Below are positions 9,185 to 18,286 of a DNA stretch of 32,500 bases, piece by piece. The translations under genes were made by a program, and so were the position numbers. Numbering within the stretch: position 1 is the first letter of the stretch; each line of letters starts with the position of its first letter. This stretch comes from Neocallimastix lanati (nom. inval.) (lineage: Eukaryota > Neocallimastigomycota > Neocallimastigomycetes > Neocallimastigales > Neocallimastigaceae), in NCBI GenBank assembly GCA_016946835.1, contig JACVTC010000295.1:1-32500 (forward strand), given 5' to 3'. The notes under the pieces are model-generated. The model made no database searches. It was not told where the DNA came from and saw nothing but the letters and a program-made list of their open reading frames with translations.

Positions 9185-9298
9185 AATCAAAAAATTATAA
9201 TAAAATAATAAATCAATACATAGTAAATTTAATCATCCTAACCTAATCCAAAACTAGCCCGAGGCCTAATTCCTGCTAAAGAGAGCCGCAGATCACAC

Positions 9299-9422
9299 TA
9301 AGGTAAGAATGGCATTTTTTAGAATCATCACCAGAAATGATTTGGTTTTTAAACAAGAGCTATCCCATTCCTTGTTTTATAATTTGAATTAATAATGTCT
9401 TCATCTCTTATTTTTTTTTTTT
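9299..9422 (+). other. Intron-like sequence conserved in both units
   Basis: AAG|GTAAGA near 9299-9308 is a good 5' splice site, and a T-run ending in TTTAG at about 9422 is a good 3' splice site, roughly 120 nt apart. Copy 2 keeps both (about 12909-13034). Hairpin AATCAT/ATGATT lies between them. The flanking sequence has no clear coding frame, so it may be a relic of a gene end or chance. Confidence 0.25.
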
Positions 9423-9479
9423 AGACTTAGAGAATAACTTTATTTAATTTATAGTAATAATAAAAATTAAAAGATTTAA

Positions 9480-9870
9480 ATAAAAAAAAAATTAAAATAA
9501 AATAAAATAAAATAAAATAAAATAAATAGTTGAAATATGAATATAAAGTACAGATTGAATAAAATAAAATAAAATAAAATAAATAGTAGAAATATGAATA
9601 TAAAGTACAGATTGAATAAAATAAAATAAAATAAAATAAAATAAATAGTTGAAATATGAATATAAAGTATAGATTGAATAAAATAAAATAAAATAAAATA
9701 AATAGTTGAAATATGAATATAAAGTACAGATTGAATAAAATAAAATAAAATAAATATTAGAATATGAATATAAAGTACAAATAAAATAAATAGTTGAAAT
9801 ATGAATATAAAGTACAGATTAAATAAAATAAAATAAAATAAAATAAAATAAAATAAAATAAAATAAAATA
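9480..9870 (+). repeat. AAAAT-type minisatellite of unit 1
   Basis: About six units of roughly 60 bp alternate an (AAAAT)n run with a unique core, GAATATAAAGTACAGATTG and variants. The array ends in a pure (AAAAT)n run. Copy 2 has fewer units at about 13090-13410. Confidence 0.85.
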
Positions 9871-9917
9871 CATGAAATAAAATTATTATATTAATATATA
9901 TTGTAGTAATTATACAA

Positions 9918-10145
9918 AGTGCGTTAGAAGCAATAGCCTCTAACTTTTCTCATTCTTCGATAATAACACCACGTCCATTATTGTGAGTAAAGATTTCAGT
10001 ATTGGTGTTATCAACAAATTTTTATCAAATTTTTTCACTGAGGGGAGGTGAAAATCCATGCCACTCATTTCGGCGTCGACGCTTTCAGCAACGGTAGATT
10101 CAATAGATTTAACCAAATAATATTTTATCATCAATCTATTTTTTT
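9918..10145 (-). other. Conserved island with a short minus-strand frame, unknown
   Basis: This stretch has much higher GC than its surroundings and is repeated at 13466-13690. On the minus strand both copies read an open frame containing VAESVDAEMSGMDFHLPSV. Copy 1 gives 95 codons and copy 2 only 61. The ends differ through indels, and I do not recognise the peptide. It may be a relic exon or a noncoding island conserved simply because the duplication is recent. I assign no function. Confidence 0.25.
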
Positions 10146-10859
10146 TTTTTTGACAGGGAAGAAAATATACTTCCATAACTTTATTAATTTTATTATAAAA
10201 AAAAATACATGTTGGTGAAAAGTACATTTTGAAATTAAAAAATAAGAAAAAAAAAAATTTAAAAAATAAAAAATAAAAAATAAAAAATAAAAAATAAAAA
10301 ATAAAAAAATACTATGTATTTCGGCAAGTTATACTATACGGTAATTTTTTCCCTTCCTAACAAATAAAAAAAAAAAAAATAAATAAATAATAATAAAACC
10401 TAGAAGTAACATCTTTAAAAAAATAGATAGTGTGGTGTGGTGTCATCCACTAAACTCTCCCCCTCGGGATTCATCATTTATTGAATTACTAAGGCGAGAT
10501 TCACCCTTCGTAGAAATAGATTAAGATCCTGTATTATCTTATATATATACAATACTTTATAATATAAAATTTTTTATTATTTATTTATAATTTATATATA
10601 CATATATAATAAAAAAAAAATATTGTTCTTTACAATTAATTTAATTTTATATTTAAAAAATTTTTTTATAATAAAAACAAATAAAAATAATTATTAAAAA
10701 GAAATAATAAAAAAAAAAAAAGAACTAAAATAAAATAAAATAAAAAAGTAATAAAAAAAAAAATAAAATAAAATTTTAAAATTATAATATATATATAGAT
10801 ATGAATTATAATAAATGAATTAAAAAAAAAAAAAATTGAACAAAATGAAAAATAAAAAT

Positions 10860-10951
10860 GCTCATGGCGGGGGTCGAACCCTCGATCTTCGCGTTGCATA
10901 AGAGGTACTCTCTTATAAGTACGACGCCTTAAACCTCTAGGCTACACGAGC
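10860..10951 (-). tRNA. tRNA-Ile(UAU): tRNA-Ile(UAU) with 19-nt intron, copy 1
   Basis: The reverse strand gives acceptor GCTCGTG/CATGAGC, D arm GCC...GGC, anticodon loop CTTATA with TAT at positions 34-36, and T loop TTCGACC. A 19-nt intron (10895-10913) follows position 37, as in eukaryotic nuclear tRNAs; yeast tRNA-Ile(UAU) also has an intron there. Relative to copy 2, the anticodon stem reads TCGTA against CGCGA (one A-C mismatch) and the T stem reads GAGGG against CCCGC (one A-G mismatch), so this copy may be weakened. A run of five T follows the 3' end as a Pol III terminator. It reads AUA codons. Confidence 0.9.
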
Positions 10952-10965
10952 TGCTTGAAAAATCT

Positions 10966-11480
10966 TGATAAATAACAAAATTAATAAATCTTAAAAATAT
11001 ATTATACATAAAATCGAAACTAACCTTAGCCAAGTTTAATAATAATTTAATAAAATAAAAAAAAAAAAAAAAAAAAATTTAAAAATTAATTAATTAATTA
11101 ATTAAATAAAACAAATAAATTACACTTAAAAATTACATTAATACTCAGATATGAAAGAAATATTATATATTTTTCAAAATAAAAATATTAAGATTAAATT
11201 TAAAATAAAATAATTAATTTTTATAATTAGTTTTATAATAATTTTTATAATTAATTTTATAATTAAATAATATTTTTATAATAACAAAATTAATTAATTT
11301 AAATAACAAAATATTTTTAATTATTTTTATAATAAACAAATTTATTTATTTTATTATTAATTATTTATTTTATTATTAATTTTATTAATTTTATTTTATT
11401 TAATTATTCTTTTTATTTATAAATTATAAATAGTTTAATTTTAAAGAAAAATATAAATACTTGTAAATATTTCATGTAAA

Positions 11481-11511
<31 letters not shown>

Positions 11512-11746
11512 TAATTTTATAATTTTAATAATCACTTTTAATTTTTATAATGTTTAATAAATTTTAATAAAAGATTTATAAAATAAAATATTAGAAAACA
11601 AGTGTTCTAATAAACCAAATTTTTAGTGTTATTTTTAATAAAACATTTTTAATTCATAAATAACTTATACAGTTATTATTAAAATAAATTGAAATTATCA
11701 CTTTTTTATTCTATATTAAAATTAAGATAATTTCTAAAATTTATCA
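10966..11746 (+). mobile_element. Solo LTR R2, 14 nt upstream of tRNA copy 1
   Basis: This 781-bp block with TGATAAAT...ATTTATCA ends is nearly the same as R1. It is flanked by ATCT (10962-10965 and 11747-11750); a 5-bp AATCT reading is possible if the terminal A is counted as target. TATA is at 11452-11459. There is no coding capacity. Its first base is separated from the tRNA 5' end (10951) by exactly 14 nt. Confidence 0.87.
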
Positions 11747-11750
11747 ATCT

Positions 11751-12503
11751 TGGTAAAGAATGACTATAAATTACTTATTTTGTTATGTTTAGACATAACT
11801 TAACCATAATTAAGTTTATATTCTTTACTAATGGAACTTTCTTATATTCTTCCCTGAATTAAATTAAAAATTTTATTATATAATATTATAAATTAATTAA
11901 AATTATTATAATATTAATTAAAATTTTTATAAAAATATTTTTTATAAAATCATTACTGAATCTTAATTAAATTAATATTAAAATACATATAAACTCTTCA
12001 AAAATTTATATTAACAAATTCTTTATTGAATCTATATTAAAATTATTTTATATTTTTATTATATTTTTATCAAATTAATTATTATTAACTTTCAATAACA
12101 TTATAAATTAATATTAATTTTTATTAAACTTAAAATAAATTATCATTAAATAATTTATTATCTTTTACCAAATTCAATTAATATTTTTGTAAACTTTTAA
12201 TTAAAAATTTTATTAAAAACTTTTTAATTATTTACTCCAGATATTATTTAATTAAAATCTTTATAATATCTTTTTAAATAATAATTTTTTTTATTCCTTT
12301 ATGGAATTTATATTAAACATATTATTAATAATTTTATTTAACATTTAATTAAGAATGAATTAATAATTCTTTTAATTAAATACTTAAATTCTTTTTCATT
12401 TCCAAGATATTAAACTTTAAAAATGAAATCGAATATAAATATCTGAAGAAAATAACTTCTTCTAAAGATATAAATAAATAAAATAACACAAAACAATAAT
12501 AAA

Positions 12504-12550
<47 letters not shown>

Positions 12551-12791
12551 TAATAATAATAATAAAATAAAAATAGTAATAATATTAGTAATAATATAAG
12601 TAATAGTATTAATATTAATATTAGGAATAGTAATAATTTAGCTAATAAAATTTAATTAGTTTAATAAATAATGTAATTACTTTAAAAATTAAATAAATAA
12701 ATAAATTATAAAATTGTTATTGTGTAAATAAATATTTTAAATCTTTATCTTTTGTGTATAAAAATTTTGTTTTTCCCAATGAACCATAACA
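11751..12791 (+). mobile_element. Solo LTR F
   Basis: This 1041-bp block starts TGGTAAAGAATG and ends CCATAACA, flanked by ATCT (11747-11750 and 12792-12795). It shares GGAACTTTCTTAT and the terminal sequence type with the LTR of E, so it is a related family. TATA is at 12434-12441. A (TAA)n microsatellite lies at about 12500-12570. There is no open frame of note. Confidence 0.83.
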
Positions 12792-14150
12792 ATCTAAAAA
12801 TTATAATCAAATAATAAATCAATACTTATGTAAATTTTATCAATCTAACCTAATCCAAAACTAGTCCGATGTCTAATTTCTGCTAAAGAGAGCCGCAGAT
12901 CACACTAAGGTAAGAATGGCATTTTTTAGAATCATCACCAGAAATGATTTGGTTTTTAAACAAGAGCCATCCCATTCCTTGTTTTATAATTTGAATTAAT
13001 AATGTCTGCCTCTCTTATTTTTTTTTTTTTTAGGCTTAGAGAATAACTTTATTTAATTTATAGTAATAATAAAAATTAAAAGATTTAAATAAAAAAAAAA
13101 TTAAAATAAAATAAAATAAAATAAAATAAAATAAATAGTTGAAATATGAATATAAAGTACAGATTGAATAAAATAAAATAAAATAAAATAAATAGTTGAA
13201 ATATGAATATAAAGTATAGATTGAATAAAATAAAATAAAATAAAATAAATAGTTGAAATATGAATATAAAGTACAGATTGAATAAAATAAAATAAAATAA
13301 ATATTAGAATATGAATATAAAGTACAAATAAAATAAATAGTTGAAATATGAATATAAAGTACAGATTAAATAAAATAAAATAAAATAAAATAAAATAAAA
13401 TAAAATAAAATAAAATACATGAAATAAAATTATTATATTAATATATATTGTAGTAATTATACAAAGTGCGTTAGAAGCAATAGCCTCTAACTTTTCTCAT
13501 TCTTCGAATGATAACACCACGTTCATTATTGCGAGTAATAATTTCAGTATTGGTGTTATCAACAAATTTTTATCAAATTTTTTCACTGAGGGGAGGTGAA
13601 AATCCATGCCACTCATTTCGGCGTCGACGCTTTCAGCAACGGTAGATTCAATAGATTTAACCAAATAATATTTTATCATCAATCTATTTTTTTTTTTTTT
13701 TGACAGGGAAGAAAATATACTTCCAAAACTATATTAATTTTATTATAAAAATAAAAAAAAAATACATGTAGGTGAAAAGTACATTTTGAAATTAAAAATA
13801 AAAATTAAAAGTTAAAAAATAAAAAATAAAAATAAAAAACTCAAAAAATACTATGTATTTCGGCAAATTGTACTATGCGGGAATTTTTCCCTTCCTAACA
13901 AATAAAAAAAAAAAAAAATAAATAAATAATAATAAAACCTAGAAGTAACATCTTTAAAAAAATAGATAGTGTACGTGGTGTAGTGTCATCCACTAAAATC
14001 TCCCCCCGGGATTCATCATTTATTGAACTACTAAGGAGAGATTCACCCTTCGTAGAAATAGATTAAGATCCTGTATTATCTTATATATATACAATACTTT
14101 ATAATATTAAATTTTTTATCATTTATTTATAATTTATATATACATATATA

Positions 14151-14192
<42 letters not shown>

Positions 14193-14434
14193 AAAATAAA
14201 ATAAAATAGAAAAATAATAAAAAAAAAAATAAAATAAAATTTTAAAATTATAACATATATATAGATATGAATTATAATAAATGAATTAAAAAAAAAAAAA
14301 AAAATTAAACAAAATGAAAAATAAAAATGCTCATGGCGGGGGTCGAACCCGCGATCTTCGCGTTGCATAAGAGGTACTCTCTTATAAGCACGACGCCTTA
14401 AACCTCTAGGCTACACGAGCTGCTTGAAAAATCT
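12792..14434. repeat. Tandem tRNA-Ile unit, copy 2
   Basis: This is the second copy of the unit at 9185-10965, in the same order and orientation, with a shorter AAAAT minisatellite and a long A run at 14152-14187. The right end is the same 14-nt flank of the tRNA, and element E begins at the next base. The boundary bases ATCTAAAAATTATAAT match the corresponding start of copy 1. Confidence 0.88.
14329..14420 (-). tRNA. tRNA-Ile(UAU): tRNA-Ile(UAU) with 19-nt intron, copy 2
   Basis: The fold is complete: acceptor GCTCGTG/CATGAGC (one G-T pair), anticodon stem TCGTG/CGCGA, T stem GCGGG/CCCGC around loop TTCGACC. The anticodon is TAT and the intron lies at 14364-14382. A CTCTTAT segment in the intron can pair with the anticodon region, as usual for tRNA splicing substrates. 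Box B is GGTTCGACCCC. Five T follow the 3' end. This copy has no stem mismatches and is the better candidate for a working gene. Confidence 0.93.
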
Positions 14435-14436
14435 TG

Positions 14437-15225
14437 TGTAAGAAATTAATATAAATTTTTATAATTTATTTCTATTTCTTATTAATTAATAATTATTTCA
14501 TAATTATTATTCTTTAAAAAAATTTATTTCATTTAAAAACAATTATACCAATTAATGTATTAATTGTTATATGAAAAAATGTATTTAATATAACTTCTGT
14601 ATTATTTCATAGAAAAAATGTATTTAATAAAATTTCTGCATTATTTTATCCTTCTCTTTTTTATCCTTTTTCTTTTTAATTCTTTTAGTTATTAAAATCA
14701 GTTATTAAAGTTTTTCCGATTAATTATAATTGGTTTTATTTAATAACACGATGATCAATAAGTATAGATTATTGATCAAAAATCTTTCCAGTTTTTTCTT
14801 CTAATCTTTTTCTGGAAAGAATCATTGTTAAGATTAGAAAAATACATTTATTTTTGTAAAAATATAAATAGCTGTTGATTTTCGTCTTTAGAAAATCAAG
14901 AGTTATTATTTTAAGAAAAATATAATAACAATAAAAGACATTAATATTTCAATTAATATAAAATAGTTATTTTAAAATTTGTCAAAAAAAAATAATAAAA
15001 TATTTAATAATAAAATAGATTAATAAAGTTCTTTTGATAAAAACATATTTTATTTCTCTTTCATTTAAGGTCTATTATATTTTCTTATAATAAGCTCTAA
15101 TTTTAAAGATAAGTATTAAATTCTTATTTTTATTTTAATTTTTATTTTAATTTTTATTTAATCTTAATAGTTTAGTTAATATTAATTATAAATAATAATC
15201 TCTATAATTTATAGAAATTATTACA
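14437..15225 (+). repeat. 5' LTR of element C
   Basis: It has TGTAAG...TTACA ends and TATA at 14863-14870. Three perfect 9-bp inverted repeats sit near the TATA box: TGATCAATA/TATTGATCA (14752-14760/14770-14778), TCTTTCCAG/CTGGAAAGA (14783-14791/14812-14820) and TTGATTTTC/GAAAATCAA (14875-14883/14891-14899). The last lies just after TATA and could fold at the 5' end of the transcript. Confidence 0.92.
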
Positions 15226-15646
15226 ATAATAACTCTTCTAGATAATTAGTTAATTGTATTATGATATTGTAGTACAAAAGTAAAAAAAAAAAAAATTTAT
15301 TTTATCCGATCAAATAAATAAATAGATAATATTAGAGAAAAAAAAAAAAAAAAAAAAAAATTATTTTTTCCAATCAGATAAATAAATAATATAATAAAAA
15401 AAAAAAAAAAAATTTTAATAGTAAATTATAATTATATAAATTAAATTGTATATATTAATAGATAGTAAAATTATATTATTAAATAAAATAATTATAACAA
15501 TAACAATAATAATAAATACGTAAATTATATACTATAAATTATACTAACAATTAAATTTTTTATATTTAATAATATTAATTTATAATAAAGGATTCTAGAA
15601 GTTATTTCCAAAAATAAACAATATAATGAGAATTAGTACGAACTTT

Positions 15647-15846
15647 AGAAGCAGGAGTAGCCTGAGTCTTGTAACTGAGTGATTTCCGGATTAAGTTTAC
15701 CCTTCACGACAAGCTGTGCGGGAGGCTCTGAACTGGTCTGTTTTAATGGTAAACAGATTGCAATCGTGGTGCGCGCGGCAACAAGACACCATTAATAGGT
15801 AAGCTGGTCGTATAGCGCATACTATCACTCAAACTCAGGGGCTTCT
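15647..15846 (+). ncRNA. Conserved leader RNA domain, element C copy
   Basis: The closing stem has three parts: AGAAGC/GCTTCT (15647-15652/15841-15846), CCTGAGT/ACTCAGG (15661-15667/15833-15839) and TGAGTGAT/ATCACTCA (15676-15683/15824-15831). An 8-nt bulge sits on the 5' side of the inner pair. Then come TTCCGGATTAAGTTTAC, hairpin P2 CCC..CAC/GTG.GGG (15700-15722), GGCTCTGAACTG (15724-15735), hairpin P3 CTGTTT/AAACAG (15738-15743/15751-15756), and P4 GTGCGC/GCGCAT (15769-15774/15815-15820) enclosing GACACCATTAATAGGTAAGC. Stem sequences differ from A and E while pairing is kept. Confidence 0.75.
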
Positions 15847-15962
15847 GGAAAATTGGTCGGAAATGCTCATTTTTGTTAAAATATTGGAAGTGTTCTTCTA
15901 GACTCCGAAGTTATAAATTTCTATTATTAATATAAATAATTTATATTTTACAATTATACACA

Positions 15963-16018
15963 TATATTAAAGATATTTTAAAGATATTTTAAAGATATAT
16001 TAAAGATATTTTAAAGAT
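15963..16018 (+). repeat. Short leader repeats of C
   Basis: Five near-copies of a roughly 11-13 bp unit, AAAGATATTTT or AAAGATATATT, end 30 bp before the gag-pol ATG. Confidence 0.8.
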
Positions 16019-16048
16019 CTATATTAAAAAAGTCTATTTAGTATTTTA

Positions 16049-18286
16049 ATGAATTCAATCAGTATGGAAGCTACTAAGGAAGCTGAAGCGTCAAAATTAA
16101 TTTCTGCAATTACCGAATTTATTCCCACATTTTTTTCACCTAACGGTGTGTTGGCCCGCAATGAAGACAACACAAAGCTTAATCTAAACGAACTAACTGA
16201 ACAGTGTGAATTGTTCTTTGATGAACATGCCAATTCGTTCCCAAATGACAACTTTAGAAACGCTTTCGTTATCAGCAAACTTTATGGACCAGCTAAAAAA
16301 TGGGGATTATCTCTCAAGGCTGATGGAACACTTAATTCTCTCACCTATGAGGAATTTAAGAGGTTATTGTTAGAAAATTTTGGAGATACAAAGGAACAAA
16401 GGTTTGTTTTAATTGAAGAACTTTTGAACCTTAAACAGCTTCACCTCGGAAAGGCAGCTTTCTTTACTATTGAATTCAGAAGATTAGCGTCAAGAATTGG
16501 TTGGAACGACGATGTTTTTATTGACCTTATCCGGAGAGGCCTTCTTGAGGAGGTTCGTCTGGAGTTCGATAAAATTGAAAGACCAAAGACCCTTTTTGAA
16601 GCAACAAATTCAATCATCAGCATCGATAAAAAATGTTTCATTAACAACCTAGCCAAAACAAATAAGTCAACCAACAAGTCGCAAAAAAGAAAAAGAGATG
16701 AGCATCCAAAACAGGAATTCAAGAACAACAAAGTACACAAGAAATTCAGAAAAAATCAAAACAAAGAAAGCATCCTTTCGGCTAACTATACACCAAACAC
16801 TTCAAATTCAATGACCACAACATTTATATTAAATAATAATGGAAAGAAAATGAAAATAAACGTCCTTATTGATTCTGGTTCTGCAAGAAGTTACATCTGT
16901 AGAGACTTTGTAAACGCCAACAGAATTCAATTATCTACCTTGTCTTCACCATTGAACATTCAGTTACCGAACAACAAAAGTATGAATATAAGACAAGTAA
17001 CGAAGAAATTAGGCCTTGCCTTCATGGACCACAAGGAAAGCTATGAATTCTACGTAGCTACCTTACAACTTCAGGGAATATCAGCCATCCTTGGAAGAAA
17101 TTGGTTGAGTATTCATATGCCATACGTAGATTTCAAAAATAATAAGATTTACTTTTTAGAGAACCACTGCGGAAATCACTACCCTTCAGCAAAAGGGAAT
17201 AAATTCATTTTTCACTCTAAAGATGTTACTGCTGCAATTTTGCCAAACAACGAAAACAACAATGTATCAAAAGATAAAACAGAAACATACTCAATATCTG
17301 GTGACGAACTTTTTGATATAGATATTTGCGCCGCTTTAGTAAATGAAACTGATAAAGATGAAATTATCAACATATACTATCAAGATTTGAAAATTGTATT
17401 TGAAAAGAAAGAGGCAGACAAATTGCCTCCACATCGTGAATATGATATATCAATTGACCTAGTCCCTGGTGGTCAATTATATTATGGACCTGTGTACTCT
17501 CTTACGATTGTCGAAATGGAAGCTCTTAAAAACTATTTAAAAGAAAATTTAGATAAGGGGTTTATAAGGAAGTCAAAATCACCTGCTGGTGCCCCTGTCC
17601 TGTTTGTAAAAAAACAAGATGGAAGCTTACGACTCTGCGTTGATTATAGGAAATTAAATTCTATTACAATTAGGAATAGCTACCCTATCCCAAGATTGGT
17701 TGACTTGATTGAATCGTTTAAGGGAGCAGTAATATTCACTCGTTTGGACCTTCGATCTGCGTATAACCTTGTCCGCGTTAAAGAAGGTCATGAATATTTA
17801 ACTGCTTTTAGAACACCTTTAGGCCAATTTGAATATCTAGTAATGCCCTTTGGCTTAAGAAATGCCCCCTCGGTGTTTCAAAGATTCATCCAGGATGTTT
17901 TATCTGATGCAATTGGCATATTTGTTCAAGTATACTTGGATGATATAATAATTTATTCAAAAAGTTTGGACGAACATATTCAACATGTTCGTAAAATATT
18001 GTCGCTTCTAATTAAAAATGGTCTTTACGTGAAATTGGAAAAATGTGATTTTCATGTTAAAGAAACTATTTTTTTAGGGTTTGTGGTGTCTGTAAATGGT
18101 CTTTCAATGGACAAGAATAAGGTTAAAGCTGTTATCGACTGGCCTATCCCAAAAAATATTAAAGAACTCCAAGGGTTTCTAGGACTTTGTAACTTCTATA
18201 GGAAGTTTATAAATAATTTTGCCGAGATCATTGAACCTCTCCGTCGGCTTTTGAAGAAGAACTCTTCCTTCATTTGGGATGTTAGG
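16049..18286 (+). CDS. gag-pol: Gag-Pol of element C, N-terminal part (Gag, protease, RT)
   Basis: These 746 codons run without a stop up to the insertion point of D; the apparent stop at 18334 lies in the D LTR. Residues 1 to about 195 are a Ty3-type capsid. In place of a CCHC knuckle there is a basic stretch at about 210-235 beginning KRKRDEHPKQEF. The protease has LIDSGSARSY near 273. RT has LPPHREYD, LDLRSAYN (about 566) and YLDDIIIYSKS (about 630), all catalytic aspartates present. Gag, protease and RT are one continuous frame, with no frameshift or readthrough, unlike A, D and E. The rest is at 24639-26396 in the same phase. Confidence 0.92.

Larger units (their letters stand above)
9185..10965. 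repeat. Tandem tRNA-Ile unit, copy 1
   Basis: This unit matches 12792-14434 along its whole length. In order it holds a GC-richer block near 9240-9390, a poly-T/AG, an AAAAT-rich minisatellite, a GC-richer island at 9918-10145, AAAAAT repeats, a second island at 10430-10530, and a minus-strand tRNA gene at the right end. It ends with the same 14-nt tRNA 5' flank as copy 2. No convincing protein gene is present. Confidence 0.88.
15226..16048 (+). other. 5' leader of element C
   Basis: An A/T-rich stretch with several A runs fills 15280-15410. The conserved RNA domain follows at 15647-15846, then five short AAAGATATTTT-type repeats up to the gag start. No TGG-type primer-binding site follows the LTR; the first bases are ATAATAACTC. 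Confidence 0.7.

Noticed and set aside
9480-9870. CRISPR-like array
   Set aside because: The repeats are AAAAT-type minisatellites with near-identical spacers in a eukaryotic context, and no cas genes are present.
10666-10899. Minus-strand frames over the tRNA and A/T tract (also 14123-14368)
   Set aside because: They read through the tRNA gene and then poly-A/T, giving F/I/Y runs. Not credible proteins.
15660-15700. Hammerhead ribozyme in the leader domain
   Set aside because: The CUGAUGA and GAAA core pair is missing. ACTGAGTGAT only resembles it superficially.
15790-15805. GGTAAGC in the P4 loop as a 5' splice site
   Set aside because: E has GGCAAGC at the same place and the bases lie in a conserved loop, so an RNA-structure role is more likely. 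A splice use cannot be excluded.
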